A stretch of DNA of 44,070 nucleotides, taken from positions 1-44,070 of the forward strand of contig RQOG01000045.1 in assembly GCA_003854985.1 (NCBI GenBank), written 5' to 3'. The notes under the pieces are model-generated. The model saw only the letters and a program-made list of their open reading frames with translations, did not search any database and had not been told where the DNA came from. Made by a program: the position numbers and the translations under genes. Positions within the stretch are counted from its first letter, which is position 1. Each line of letters starts with the position of its first letter. Positions 33,589 through 43,229 of this stretch are shown here, piece by piece. This DNA comes from Calditrichota bacterium. GTDB lineage: Bacteria > Calditrichota > Calditrichia > Calditrichales > Calditrichaceae.

Positions 33589-35667
33589 TTATCTTTCTTC
33601 AAAAACCTGATTTTTTAACATTTTATTCATATCATACGGCGCCGGCTTTCCACAAAGATACTGATAAAACCAATCCAGATGCGCATTATAATAGAACGGC
33701 ATTGATTTTACATTATCCGGCCAGTGCCCGTCGTTTTTAAAAATGATCAGCCGGGACGGCACATTCATTTTTTGCAAAGCTGTAAAAAACTCCAGACTCT
33801 GCGTATAAGGCACCCGGTAATCTTTCTCCCCCGTGATAACAAGACAAGGCGTTTTGAAATTCTTTACATACTGATCCGGTGAAAATTTTTTGTAAATATC
33901 TGGATTTTCCCAAGGTGGTCCACCCAAATCGTATTCCGGGAACCATAGCTCTTCCGTTGAGCCATAAAAAGCAGACAGGTTATATAATCCCATCATGGCT
34001 GCCAAAGCTTTAAAGCGACCGGTATGACCTTCCAGCCACATCATCATGTATCCGCCATAAGACCAGCCCATAGCGCCTATTCGGCTCTCATCCACATATT
34101 CCAGCTTTGATAAATACTCCGTAACCGCCATAATATCATCATATACTTTCCCGCCCCAATCACGTGAAATAGCGTTGGTAAACTCCTGCCCATACCCGGT
34201 AGAACCGTGCGGATTCGGAAAAGCGACAATATAGCCCGATCCCGGATATACCTGCCAGTCGCCGCGAAAAGCATCTGCCCATTGATACTGCGGACCACCG
34301 TGCACATTGAGAATTAACGGATATTTTTTCGCGGGATCAAAATCATGCGGTTTAACCAGAAAAGTATGAATTTTCGCGCCGGTCGGACTGTCAATCCATA
34401 ATTCTTCCGCCGGCCGGATATCTACTTCCTCTTCAATCCGGGCATTATAAAAAGTGAGACGGGTCGCTTTTTTCTTATCGAAAGCGCCTTTGACAGGCGC
34501 TCTAAACAATTCAACCGGTTGGTTAATTGAGGTGCGGCTTATAACTACCCATCGAGCAGATGGATCTATCTGGTAGTTATTGATGGTTTTCAGATCAAGT
34601 ACTTTGGAAATTTTTTCGGATTTCAATTCATATTGGTATAAGGGATAATACCCGCGTTCCTGGGTAATGAAAAAAATTTGACCGCCGTCCGCTGACCACT
34701 GATAGTCCGAAGACCAGTAATCAAAGGACTCATCCGTCAATATTTTCGATGTCTGTTTTTCAATATCATAAAGCGTTAATCGTATAAAGTCGGATTCAAA
34801 TCCGGGAACCTGCTGACTTTGATAGGCGATATATTTTCCATCCGGAGAAAAGACCGGCGAGCCATCGTAGGCCATATTTTTTTCCGTCAGATTAACCGCT
34901 TCGAGCGATTCCAAATCCACTAAAAAAATATCCTTATCGGTCGTTTCCGCCTCTACGGTATCATGATTGGATTCGTAACATAGATATCTGCCATCGGCAG
35001 AAATCGAAAAACTTCCCCATAAAGCGTGCGCATCGAAATCCCCGGACGTTAAATCGGTATATTTATCTAAATCCGGATCATACATAAGAATATGATCCCT
35101 CCGGCTATCCTTATAAAAATTCCAGTGCCGGTATAACAGGCGATCGGCCATATGAGCCTGAAGCGGTCCGTTATCCATTGAGCTTTGCGTAGTTTCATTA
35201 CATTCTCTGTCGGCGCCGCATTCGGGAAATATATTGGCAATAAAAACAATTTTTTTTGATGAGCCGATCCATTCTGGCTCAGAAATGCCGGACGGAAAAT
35301 TCGTTAATTGTTTTGGCTCTCCTCCGGCCATTGGAAGACTCCAGGCCTGCGCTGAATTTTCCCTGCCGGAAACAAACAGTATATTCCGGCCGTCCGCCGA
35401 CCAGCGCGGATGATAATCCGCCGCCTCGCTGCAGGTCAGGCGGCGCTGTTTTTTTCCGTCGGCATCCATGATGTATAAATCGGAATTACTGCGACCCCGG
35501 TGCATATCGTATTCGGTTACCACATAGACAATCCGGCTGCCATCCGGCGAAATTTGCGGATCGCTAACCGATTTTATCCTGTAAAGATCTTCGATTGTAA
35601 ACGGTTTTTTCTCCGCAGCGCCTGCCAAAAAGGGCAGCGTCAATAGAAATATTAAAATAATGCGCAT
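33589..35667 (-). CDS. S9 family dipeptidyl/acylaminoacyl peptidase, exported
   Basis: 692 residues, AAAAGGAG site, signal peptide about 1-18. Residues about 25-410 form the TolB/PD40-type beta-propeller, with repeated blades such as PQISPDGSRIVYV, PRWSADGRNILFV and PVFSPDGKYIAY. Residues about 420-680 are the alpha/beta-hydrolase with LNVHGGPQYQW and NPHGSTGYG. The catalytic residues are Ser536 in GWSYGGYM, Asp616 in GEKDYRVP and His648 in NDGHWP. The pattern is that of periplasmic DPP5-like enzymes of Bacteroidota that release dipeptides for uptake. It heads the leftward four-gene run and is divergent from the MmcQ gene. Confidence 0.94.
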   Translation of the reverse strand: MRIILIFLLTLPFLAGAAEKKPFTIEDLYRIKSVSDPQISPDGSRIVYVVTEYDMHRGRSNSDLYIMDADGKKQRRLTCSEAADYHPRWSADGRNILFVSGRENSAQAWSLPMAGGEPKQLTNFPSGISEPEWIGSSKKIVFIANIFPECGADRECNETTQSSMDNGPLQAHMADRLLYRHWNFYKDSRRDHILMYDPDLDKYTDLTSGDFDAHALWGSFSISADGRYLCYESNHDTVEAETTDKDIFLVDLESLEAVNLTEKNMAYDGSPVFSPDGKYIAYQSQQVPGFESDFIRLTLYDIEKQTSKILTDESFDYWSSDYQWSADGGQIFFITQERGYYPLYQYELKSEKISKVLDLKTINNYQIDPSARWVVISRTSINQPVELFRAPVKGAFDKKKATRLTFYNARIEEEVDIRPAEELWIDSPTGAKIHTFLVKPHDFDPAKKYPLILNVHGGPQYQWADAFRGDWQVYPGSGYIVAFPNPHGSTGYGQEFTNAISRDWGGKVYDDIMAVTEYLSKLEYVDESRIGAMGWSYGGYMMMWLEGHTGRFKALAAMMGLYNLSAFYGSTEELWFPEYDLGGPPWENPDIYKKFSPDQYVKNFKTPCLVITGEKDYRVPYTQSLEFFTALQKMNVPSRLIIFKNDGHWPDNVKSMPFYYNAHLDWFYQYLCGKPAPYDMNKMLKNQVFEER

Positions 35668-35874
35668 GGCCTGTTCTCCTTTTAACCGGTATGAAAGGTA
35701 GGACTATTTTTAGATTTTTTCAAACCAATTTCCTTCTTGGTAATTAGATATTTTATTGTTAATTTGTTTTTTGAAAAATGAACAATATACCTGCTAAATA
35801 GGATAGTCATGTATGTTGAAATTCAAATTCACAGTTAAACAAAATAGTATAATGATAAAATCTGGATTTTTTAA
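35668..35874. promoter_or_regulatory. Divergent promoter region of the S9-led operon and the MmcQ-DinB pair
   Basis: About 200 nt of A+T-rich non-coding DNA between divergent transcription units. Promoters for both must lie here. I do not see an unambiguous -35/-10 pair or a regulator palindrome. Confidence 0.4.
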
Positions 35875-36237
35875 ATGACATTACAGTATTTTATCGATTA
35901 TTGTTCTGGTAAAGCCGGCGTAACCAAAGAATTTCCGTTTGACGATACGACTCTGGTGCTGAAAGTGAAGGGAAAAATGTTCGCATTAATTGCCATGGAT
36001 GAAGCTGTCCCCCGCGCAAACCTTAAATGCGACCCGGTTTATGCAATAGCCCTGCGCCAGAAGTATCAATCGGTTCGCGCCGGGTATCATATGAATAAAA
36101 GGCATTGGAATACGGTCGAATTGGAAGGCGATGTGCCGGATACCGAATTGAAGGAAATGATCGATGATTCCTATAACCTGGTTGTCAAGGGATTACCCGT
36201 ACGATTAAAAGAACAATTAAATAAAACAGAGGACTGA
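35875..36237 (+). CDS. MmcQ/YjbR family protein
   Basis: 120 residues. It matches the YjbR fold (a double-wing CyaY-like fold proposed to bind DNA). The opening is YFIDYCSGKAGVTKEFPFDDTT, followed by FALIAMDE and LKCDP, and the signature GYHMNKRHWNTVELEGDVPD, then IDDSYNLVVKGLP. Its role is not established in any organism. The ATG has only a weak GGA upstream. It ends four bases before the DinB-like start, so the two genes form an operon. Confidence 0.88.
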   Translation: MTLQYFIDYCSGKAGVTKEFPFDDTTLVLKVKGKMFALIAMDEAVPRANLKCDPVYAIALRQKYQSVRAGYHMNKRHWNTVELEGDVPDTELKEMIDDSYNLVVKGLPVRLKEQLNKTED

Positions 36238-36241
36238 AAAA

Positions 36242-36748
36242 ATGCTGAATTTATTTATTAACCGGTTTAATCAGACCCTGGAAACCATCCAGGACAGCCT
36301 TAAATATGTTGATGATAAACAAGCGCATTGGAGGCCGGGTGACGGAGAGTGGTCAATTCTGGAAGTTATCAATCATCTTTATGATGAAGAGCGGGAAGAC
36401 TTTCGGCGCCGGCTGGATTTGATTTTGCACTATCCGGGTTTGCCCTGGCCGCCCATCGATCCTAAAAAATGGGTTATCGAACGGGATTATAATTCGCGTA
36501 ATATTCAGGACTCGCTGAACAGCTTTATGGATGAAAGGGATAAATCCATTAAATGGTTGAAGACCATAAAGAATCCTGACTGGGATAATCAATACAACCT
36601 GGAAGGCATAGGTGTAATCCGGGCCGGTGATTTACTGGCTTCCTGGCTGGCTCACGACTATATTCATGTGGCGCAAATATCGAGGATAAAGGCGCAGTAT
36701 GTAAACGTTTCTTCGAAGGGATATTCAACAAAATATGCTATGCCGTGA
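36242..36748 (+). CDS. DinB-like four-helix metalloprotein
   Basis: 168 residues with GAGGA upstream. The DinB/YfiT-like four-helix bundle is supported by the pattern W-R-P-G-D-G-E-W-S-I-L-E-V-I-N-H-L. The expected metal histidines are His45 and the pair His138 and His142 in LAHDYIH. Family members are metal-dependent, often thiol transferases or hydrolases, and this one has no recognisable substrate clue. It is not related to DNA polymerase IV, despite the shared name. It is the second gene of the MmcQ-DinB operon. Confidence 0.88.
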   Translation: MLNLFINRFNQTLETIQDSLKYVDDKQAHWRPGDGEWSILEVINHLYDEEREDFRRRLDLILHYPGLPWPPIDPKKWVIERDYNSRNIQDSLNSFMDERDKSIKWLKTIKNPDWDNQYNLEGIGVIRAGDLLASWLAHDYIHVAQISRIKAQYVNVSSKGYSTKYAMP

Positions 36749-36785
36749 TTTATTAAGAAAATAAATTGTTTTGCAAACGGCTCTG

Positions 36786-36901
36786 GGAATTTTCAGATTT
36801 TGGAATTTGGAATTTGTCCCGAAGGGACTCCTTACGTAGGAATTCGGAATTCGGAATTTTTAATTTGGATTTTGGGATTTTTCGTAATGATTTTCCGGCA
36901 T
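36786..36901. repeat. Intergenic element of short GGAATT repeats flanking small palindromes
   Basis: Imperfect copies of GGAATTT/GGAATTC occur on both sides of a centre. The centre holds a perfect hairpin GTCCC-GAA-GGGAC (36816-36828) and an imperfect one, TCCTTACGTAGGA (36829-36841). Three near-tandem GGAATTC/T units follow at 36839-36859, then a TTTGGATTTTGGGATTT run. There is no open frame and no T tract for a terminator. The structure suggests a dispersed palindromic repeat or a small non-autonomous element. Confidence 0.6.
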
Positions 36902-37019
36902 TAAGAATACATAAATATATACATTTTTATATACATAAAAATTTCCATATAAAAGTATTGCTTTTTAAAGATTAATTGTGTATACTCACGTACACTTGAT
37001 CATAATTGTTCCGGGAATA

Positions 37020-37226
37020 ATGAGCAATAGCGATGAAATAAAATTACAGCCGCTTCCTTCGCCGGAGGAACTGGCGTCCAATGACGAAACCATAAAGGTG
37101 ACCATTTCGTTAAGCCGGAAAACGGTTGATTTTTTCAAACTGATCGCCAGCAGTCATAAAACGCCGTATCAGAAAATGATCCGCCGGCTTTTAGATGAAT
37201 ATGTTGACCGGCATAAAAATTTATAA
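37020..37226 (+). CDS. CopG-type ribbon-helix-helix protein, orphan
   Basis: I take the ATG at 37020-37022 (68 residues). A longer frame opens at a GTG at 36978 but adds an unrelated hydrophobic stretch. After a flexible N-terminus come the beta strand IKVTISLSRKTVDFF and two helices (KTPYQKMIRRLLDEYVDRH), the ribbon-helix-helix fold of CopG/BrnA-type antitoxins and small repressors. No toxin gene adjoins: DinB lies upstream and parE begins 26 nt after the stop. It may be a solitary autoregulator or an antitoxin that has lost its toxin. It probably shares a transcript with parE and parC. Confidence 0.75.
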   Translation: MSNSDEIKLQPLPSPEELASNDETIKVTISLSRKTVDFFKLIASSHKTPYQKMIRRLLDEYVDRHKNL

Positions 37227-37252
37227 TCAGCATAATGAGTTAAGGTTTATCT

Positions 37253-39127
37253 ATGATTGAAAAAGAGACAAAGTATACAGAAGACAGCATCCGTTCTTTA
37301 GACTGGCGGGAACACATCCGGATGAGACCGGGAATGTATATTGGCAAACTCGGCGACGGTTCTTCGCCCGATGACGGCATTTACGTGCTGCTTAAGGAAA
37401 CCATTGATAATTCAATCGATGAATTTATCATGGGTTATGGCAAGCAAATCGATATAAAAATTACGGATCAAATTGTTGAGGTGCGTGATTACGGGCGGGG
37501 TATTCCCTTGGGCAAGGTTTTTGACTGCGTAGCGAAAATCAACACCGGCGGGAAATACGATACCGAAGCTTTCCAGAAATCTGTCGGTCTCAACGGGGTT
37601 GGAACTAAAGCCGTCAATGCATTATCCCAATATTTTAAAGTACAATCCGTCCGCGATGGTAAAAAGAAGGTGATCGAATTTAAACTTGGAAATCTGCTTA
37701 AGGATCATAAGCTTGAAAAGAGTGATGAAGTCAAAGGCACAACGATCTGGTTTACGCCTGATGAATCCGTTTTTCGCAATTTTCGTTTTATGCCTGAATT
37801 TGTGGAAAATCAAATCTGGAATTATAGTTATTTAAATGCCGGACTAACCATTAAATTCAACGGGAAAAAATTTTTTTCGTCCGATGGTCTTAAAGATCTG
37901 GTAATCCGTAAAAACGATCCGGAGACTTTTCGGTATCCTGTTATTCATTTTCGCGAAAAGGACATTGAATTTGCCCTGACACACGGCAACCAGTACGGCG
38001 AGGAGTATTATTCCTTTGTCAACGGTCAATATACGACCCAGGGCGGCACGCATTTAGCGGCATTCCGGGAAGCGGTGGTAAAAACGCTGCGCGAGTTTTA
38101 CAACAAAGATTTTGATGCGGTGGATATAAGGGCTTCCATTATTGGAGCTATCAGCGTGCGCATCCAGGAACCGGTTTTTGAATCGCAGACCAAAACCAGG
38201 TTAGGCTCTACGCTGATGGCGCCGGACGGACAAAGCGTTCGTAATTATGTCATGGAATATATTAAAAAGGAATTAGACGACTATCTTCACCAAAATCATG
38301 ATGTGGCGGCGGCATTATTAAAGCGTATTCAGCAATCGGAACGGGAGCGTAAGGATATGGCCGGTATCAAAAAACTGGCCAATCAGCGCGCTAAAACTGC
38401 GAACCTGCACAATAAAAAGCTGCGCGACTGCCGCGTTCATTTTACCGATACCAAAGATGAAAGACGTTATGACAGCACTTTATTTATCACCGAAGGCGAT
38501 TCTGCCAGCGGATCGATCACTAAATCCCGCAATGTAGAAATCCAGGCCGTTTTCAGCCTTCGGGGAAAACCTTTAAACACCTTTGGTATGAACAAAAAAA
38601 TTGTCTATCAAAACGAAGAATTCAACCTGTTGCAGCACGCCCTGGATATTGAGGACGGTCTGGATACCCTGCGTTATAACAATGTGGTAATTGCCACCGA
38701 TGCCGACGTGGACGGCATGCATATCCGCCTTTTGCTAATGACTTTTTTCCTGCAGTTTTTCCCGGATTTGGTTAAAAACGGGCACGTCTATATTTTAGAA
38801 ACGCCGTTATTCCGGGTACGTAATAAAAAGGAAACCATTTATTGTTACAGTGAAGAAGAAAAACAAAAAGCCATCGAACAACTCGGCGAGAAAACAGAAA
38901 TTACCCGTTTTAAAGGATTGGGGGAAATTTCTCCGGAAGAGTTCGGCAATTTTATCGGTGAAAATATCCGCCTGGAGCCGCTGCTTTTGGACAGCGCCAC
39001 TTCCGTAAATAAACTACTTGAATATTATATGGGTAAAAATACGCCGGAACGGCAGGATTTTATCATCGATAATCTCCGGATCGAAAAAGACATGTTAGTG
39101 GAAACCTTGGTTGAAGAAGTCATTTAA
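37253..39127 (+). CDS. parE: DNA topoisomerase IV subunit B
   Basis: 624 residues, with AAGG upstream of the ATG. The GHKL ATPase has the opening [20 protein letters not shown], the catalytic [17 protein letters not shown] and [13 protein letters not shown]. The transducer domain follows. The TOPRIM part has [12 protein letters not shown] and [16 protein letters not shown], and the C-terminus ends after [13 protein letters not shown]. The length and the DGSSPDDG loop are typical of the ParE/GyrB-like subunit of Bacteroidota relatives. Together with ParC it decatenates daughter chromosomes. It is followed 15 nt later by parC. The CopG-like gene directly precedes it. Confidence 0.94.
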   Translation: MIEKETKYTEDSIRSLDWREHIRMRPGMYIGKLGDGSSPDDGIYVLLKETIDNSIDEFIMGYGKQIDIKITDQIVEVRDYGRGIPLGKVFDCVAKINTGGKYDTEAFQKSVGLNGVGTKAVNALSQYFKVQSVRDGKKKVIEFKLGNLLKDHKLEKSDEVKGTTIWFTPDESVFRNFRFMPEFVENQIWNYSYLNAGLTIKFNGKKFFSSDGLKDLVIRKNDPETFRYPVIHFREKDIEFALTHGNQYGEEYYSFVNGQYTTQGGTHLAAFREAVVKTLREFYNKDFDAVDIRASIIGAISVRIQEPVFESQTKTRLGSTLMAPDGQSVRNYVMEYIKKELDDYLHQNHDVAAALLKRIQQSERERKDMAGIKKLANQRAKTANLHNKKLRDCRVHFTDTKDERRYDSTLFITEGDSASGSITKSRNVEIQAVFSLRGKPLNTFGMNKKIVYQNEEFNLLQHALDIEDGLDTLRYNNVVIATDADVDGMHIRLLLMTFFLQFFPDLVKNGHVYILETPLFRVRNKKETIYCYSEEEKQKAIEQLGEKTEITRFKGLGEISPEEFGNFIGENIRLEPLLLDSATSVNKLLEYYMGKNTPERQDFIIDNLRIEKDMLVETLVEEVI

Positions 39128-39142
39128 AAACAGGAATTTGAA

Positions 39143-41764
39143 GTGGAAAACGATAACATAAATGGAATAAACGCAATAGAAAACCAAAGCAACGGCAATG
39201 GCAAAATAGCCGAAAGCATTCATGTCCAGGGGATGTATGAGAACTGGTTCCTGGACTACGCTTCCTACGTGATTCTGGAACGGGCGGTGCCGGCATTATT
39301 TGACGGACTCAAACCCGTTCAACGGCGTATTCTGCATTCCATGAAACGCCTGGATGACGGCCGGTTTAACAAAGTAGCCAATATTATTGGTCACACAATG
39401 CAGTTTCATCCTCACGGCGATGCGGCAATCGGCGACGCCATTGTAAATTTAGGGCAAAAGGATTTGATGATTGAAACCCAGGGCAACTGGGGCGACGTCC
39501 GCACCGGCGATGGCGCGGCGGCCCCCCGTTATATCGAAGCGAGGTTATCCAAATTCGCCCTCGAAGTGGCTTTTAATCCGCAAACCACGCACTGGCAGTC
39601 GTCTTATGACGGCCGGCAAAAAGAGCCGGTGCACCTGCCGGTAAAATTCCCGCTGGTTCTGGCGCAGGGCGCAGAAGGTATTGCCGTCGGACTGGCAACA
39701 AGGATTATGCCCCATAATTTTAACGAACTTTTAGAAGCCTCCATCAGCATTCTGGAGGGTAAACCCGTTAATATTTTGCCGGACTTCCCTACCGGGGGAT
39801 TGGCTGATTTCGCCAACTACAACGGGGGACAGCGCGGCGGCAAAATACGGCTGCGTTCCATTATCGATAGCCCGGACCGCAAAACTTTAATTGTTCGTTC
39901 TGTTCCCTATGGAATTACATCAACCGCTCTTATCGATTCGATTATTAAAGCCAATGAGAACGGCAAAATCAAAATCAAACATGTCGTCGATAATACGGCT
40001 AAAGACGTGGAAATTGTCATTGATCTGCCCCCGGGGGTGTCTCCCGATGTAACCATAGATGCCCTTTATGCCTTTACAAATTGCGAAGTTTCTATCTCTC
40101 CCAACTGCTGTGTGATCGTAGATGATAAACCGATGTTTTTAGGCGTCAACGAACTGCTGAAAATATCCACCGAAAATACGGTGCAGTTATTGAAATGGGA
40201 ACTCGAAAACCAGTTAGCCGATTTATCCGAAAAGCTTTTTTTCTCCTCCCTGGAAAAGATATTCATTGAAAACCGGATTTACCGCGATATTGAAGAGTGC
40301 GAGACATGGGAAGCGGTTATCTCTACCATAGACAAAGGCCTGGAACCGTTTAAACCAAAATTACTGAGAGCGGTGACCGAAGAGGATATCATTAAACTGA
40401 CCGAAATCAAAATTAAACGCATTTCCAAATACAATTCCTTTAAGGCCGATGAGATTATTAAAGGATTGGAAGATGAAATCAAACAGGTTAAGCACAATCT
40501 TAAGTATCTTACGGAATATGCCATTGATTATTTTCGCAGGCTGCAAAAAAAATACGGCGCCGGCAGGGAACGCAAAACTATAATCCGCTCGTTTGACAAT
40601 ATCGAAGTTACGCAGGTAGCCCTGGCTAACCAGAAGCTTTATATCAACCGCGCCGAAGGTTTTATCGGTTACGGCCTGAAAAAGGATGAATATGTATCCG
40701 AATGCTCGGACATTGACGATATTATTGTTTTTCTTAAAGACGGCCGGTTTATCGTGACGCGGATTGCCGCCAAAACTTTTACCGGCAAAGACATTATCCA
40801 TGCCGCCGTCTGGAAAAAAGGCGATGAGCGCACTATCTACAATATGATTTATTATGACGCTAAATCGAAGAGAAATTATGCGAAACGCTTTGCCATTACC
40901 TCTATCACCCGGGATAAACATTACGATCTGACCAAAGGCGCCGAAGGATCGAAAGTTTTATATTTTACCGCCAATCCCAACAGCGAATCGGAAATTGTAA
41001 CCGTTTATTTATCGCCTTCCTGCCGGGCGCGCAAAAAGTCTTTTGATTTTGATTTTGGCGAACTGGAAATAAAGGGGCGCGGCGCGCAGGGTAATATTCT
41101 GACCAAATGGCCGGTGCGTAAAGTCACCCGCCGCGAAGTGGGCGCTTCCAGCCTGGGCGGCGTTGATATTTATTATGACGAAACCGTCGGCAGGTTAAAT
41201 ACGGACGCCCGCGGCAAATATTTGGGTAACTTTGATAACGGCGGGAAAATACTGGTTATTTATAAAGACGGAACTTACGAACTTACGGGCTATGAATTGA
41301 CCAATCGCTATGATACGGGAAATGTGATTCAAATTGAACAATTCAATCTGGAGTCGGTTATTTCAGCGGTTCATTATGACGGCGAAAAAGAGAACTTTTA
41401 TGTGAAACGGTTTAATATCGAAACACAAAGCGCCGGGAAGATGATGAAATTCATTGGAGAAAACAGCAAATCCCGCCTGGTGGTCGCCGCAACCGATCCA
41501 AATCCGGTGGTTGAACTGGAATACCTGCGCGGCAGGATGAAGGAAAAAGTTACCCAGCGCATAAACTTAAATGATATCGTGGAAGTGAAGGGCTGGAAGG
41601 CGCGGGGCAACCTGCTCAGCAATTACCGGGTAACTTATGTGGGACTGGTTCAAAATGAGGAGCCGGAGATAGAAATTGCGCCGGTTGAACCGGGAAACAA
41701 TGATACGGAAGAGCCGGAACAACATGAAGAAGTAAGCGACAATCAGATGGATTTGTTTGGTTAA
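39143..41764 (+). CDS. parC: DNA topoisomerase IV subunit A
   Basis: 873 residues, GTG start with AGGAA upstream. The N-terminal breakage-reunion domain has the winged-helix segment LDYASYVILERAVPALFDGLKPVQRRIL, HPHGDAAIGDAIV and the catalytic Tyr130 in AAAPRYIEARLS. A coiled coil follows (about 420-470). The C-terminal beta-pinwheel (about 490-830) carries degenerate blades and lacks a clear GyrA box, which favours topoisomerase IV over gyrase. The end is an acidic tail (about 838-873) closing MDLFG. It is an operon partner of parE. The next gene begins 10 nt later but differs sharply in base composition. Confidence 0.94.
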   Translation: MENDNINGINAIENQSNGNGKIAESIHVQGMYENWFLDYASYVILERAVPALFDGLKPVQRRILHSMKRLDDGRFNKVANIIGHTMQFHPHGDAAIGDAIVNLGQKDLMIETQGNWGDVRTGDGAAAPRYIEARLSKFALEVAFNPQTTHWQSSYDGRQKEPVHLPVKFPLVLAQGAEGIAVGLATRIMPHNFNELLEASISILEGKPVNILPDFPTGGLADFANYNGGQRGGKIRLRSIIDSPDRKTLIVRSVPYGITSTALIDSIIKANENGKIKIKHVVDNTAKDVEIVIDLPPGVSPDVTIDALYAFTNCEVSISPNCCVIVDDKPMFLGVNELLKISTENTVQLLKWELENQLADLSEKLFFSSLEKIFIENRIYRDIEECETWEAVISTIDKGLEPFKPKLLRAVTEEDIIKLTEIKIKRISKYNSFKADEIIKGLEDEIKQVKHNLKYLTEYAIDYFRRLQKKYGAGRERKTIIRSFDNIEVTQVALANQKLYINRAEGFIGYGLKKDEYVSECSDIDDIIVFLKDGRFIVTRIAAKTFTGKDIIHAAVWKKGDERTIYNMIYYDAKSKRNYAKRFAITSITRDKHYDLTKGAEGSKVLYFTANPNSESEIVTVYLSPSCRARKKSFDFDFGELEIKGRGAQGNILTKWPVRKVTRREVGASSLGGVDIYYDETVGRLNTDARGKYLGNFDNGGKILVIYKDGTYELTGYELTNRYDTGNVIQIEQFNLESVISAVHYDGEKENFYVKRFNIETQSAGKMMKFIGENSKSRLVVAATDPNPVVELEYLRGRMKEKVTQRINLNDIVEVKGWKARGNLLSNYRVTYVGLVQNEEPEIEIAPVEPGNNDTEEPEQHEEVSDNQMDLFG

Positions 41765-41774
41765 GAAGTAGATA

Positions 41775-43205
41775 ATGAGCAATATTAATGATTTTATAAG
41801 ATTAATGGAAATTTTATTAAACTTCTTTAAGGATTTAAAAAAACGAATATATTTTAAAGATGGTTTGATAATTTTATTATTATTTGTAAATTTTATCTAC
41901 TATAATATTATCAAATCATTAGCTGATTACTTATTAGAGGCTTCTAAATTTTTAAAAATCAATTTAACTAATGAAGTCTTTAGCATTTTTTACTTAATAA
42001 GCATATTGGTTATATCTACTATTATATGGATTATTTGGTTAAGAATAAGAACGATAAGAAAATTTAAAAAAAATGAAATAGGTATTATATTCGCACCTGA
42101 TTATCCAGAAAATCTTGAAGATGATGTGAAAAAAATATATGACTCATTAATTCATGAGATAAAACCCTATGAACTTGGAATCAAATTTTCAATAAAAAAA
42201 CTACCACCCAATAGAAGAATAACTGATGTTGGTGAAGCTAAGATAATACTTGAAAAATATAAGGGAATTACTGCTGTTTGGGGTATTATAGACAAGGAAG
42301 GCGTTGAAAGAAAATCAACAGGATTTTCAAAAATATATTTTACTCACATATATCAACCTTCATTAATTAATTTTAAAACATTAGCAGATAGAATTATACC
42401 TACAATTCAAGGGAAAAAATGGAAAATTGATGAGAGAAATTTAAATGCAGATCGTTATTTAATCGCTCGTGACATTAGTCTTGTAGTAAGAAATTTAATA
42501 GGAATATCACTCTATATAAATAGACGATTTGATGATGCAGCTAAAATTTTTTTACCATTATGTACACAATTAAAATCACTATTACAGTCAGATAATAATC
42601 TAAATCTTAGAAAATTTTATACAAATGTTAAGATCGATTGTGCAGCTATAATTAATCTTTCAACTACTTTAGAATATGAAAAATACTTATATAATGATTC
42701 AATTTATAATATTCCGACGCAATTATGTAATAAATGGATAAAAAATATAAATTGTGCAATTAAATTAGATTCTCAAAACTCTTCACATTATGTTATGAAA
42801 GCAATATATCTTTTTTTAGTAAATGATTTTTCAAATTCATTAAAAACTTGTAAGAAAGCAATAGAATTGGCACCCAAGGCCGATGCGGGGCCAAGTTTCT
42901 CAATAGCTTTTCTTTATGCTTTTATGGAAGACTTTGAAAAAGCGCGAAGAGAGTACAGAAGGAGCTTGGCAAAGAAGACCTCTTATGATGACATTTTTAT
43001 TTCTAGGTTGTTAATGTTTATAGATCAGACTATTGAAAAATTTCCAGGGAAAATTCAATTTCATATAATCTTAGGAATATTAGAGTATTACCGTGGAGAT
43101 AAAGAAAAAGGATTAGAGGAAATACATTTATTCATAAGCAAAGCCAAGGGCAATACTAAAATGTTACCTTTTTTAAATGAAGCAAATAGAATATTATTGA
43201 AATAA
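41775..43205 (+). CDS. Unknown A+T-rich membrane protein with cytosolic alpha/beta and TPR-like domains
   Basis: 476 residues. I do not recognise a family. Two membrane helices (about 30-46 and 70-90) anchor the N-terminus. A short alpha/beta region (about 101-195) begins IGIIFAPDYPENLEDDV and includes KGITAVWGIID, reminiscent of the ligand-binding-like domains placed before TPRs in some regulators. That comparison is only an impression. Residues about 300-476 look like TPR helices (SNSLKTCKKAIELAP, DFEKARREYRRSL). Its base composition is far lower in G+C than parC, and its codons favour ATA, AGA and TTA. Only 10 nt separate it from parC, and degraded and mobile DNA lie downstream. It looks like a recent acquisition. 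Confidence 0.8.
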   Translation: MSNINDFIRLMEILLNFFKDLKKRIYFKDGLIILLLFVNFIYYNIIKSLADYLLEASKFLKINLTNEVFSIFYLISILVISTIIWIIWLRIRTIRKFKKNEIGIIFAPDYPENLEDDVKKIYDSLIHEIKPYELGIKFSIKKLPPNRRITDVGEAKIILEKYKGITAVWGIIDKEGVERKSTGFSKIYFTHIYQPSLINFKTLADRIIPTIQGKKWKIDERNLNADRYLIARDISLVVRNLIGISLYINRRFDDAAKIFLPLCTQLKSLLQSDNNLNLRKFYTNVKIDCAAIINLSTTLEYEKYLYNDSIYNIPTQLCNKWIKNINCAIKLDSQNSSHYVMKAIYLFLVNDFSNSLKTCKKAIELAPKADAGPSFSIAFLYAFMEDFEKARREYRRSLAKKTSYDDIFISRLLMFIDQTIEKFPGKIQFHIILGILEYYRGDKEKGLEEIHLFISKAKGNTKMLPFLNEANRILLK

Positions 43206-43229
43206 TAATATGATAGACAATTATTCTAA

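Noticed and set aside
36242-36748. DNA polymerase IV
   Set aside because: The name DinB is shared, but this is the four-helix DinB/YfiT-like metalloprotein with no polymerase motifs.
36816-36841. Palindromes as the transcription terminator of the MmcQ-DinB operon
   Set aside because: The stem is only five base pairs and no T run follows.
36978-37019. GTG start giving a longer CopG-type protein
   Set aside because: The extra 14 residues are hydrophobic and unlike the family, with no ribosome site; the ATG at 37020 is preferred.
40361-40921. 186-codon leftward frame within parC
   Set aside because: It overlaps conserved parC coding sequence and has no recognisable family or start signal.
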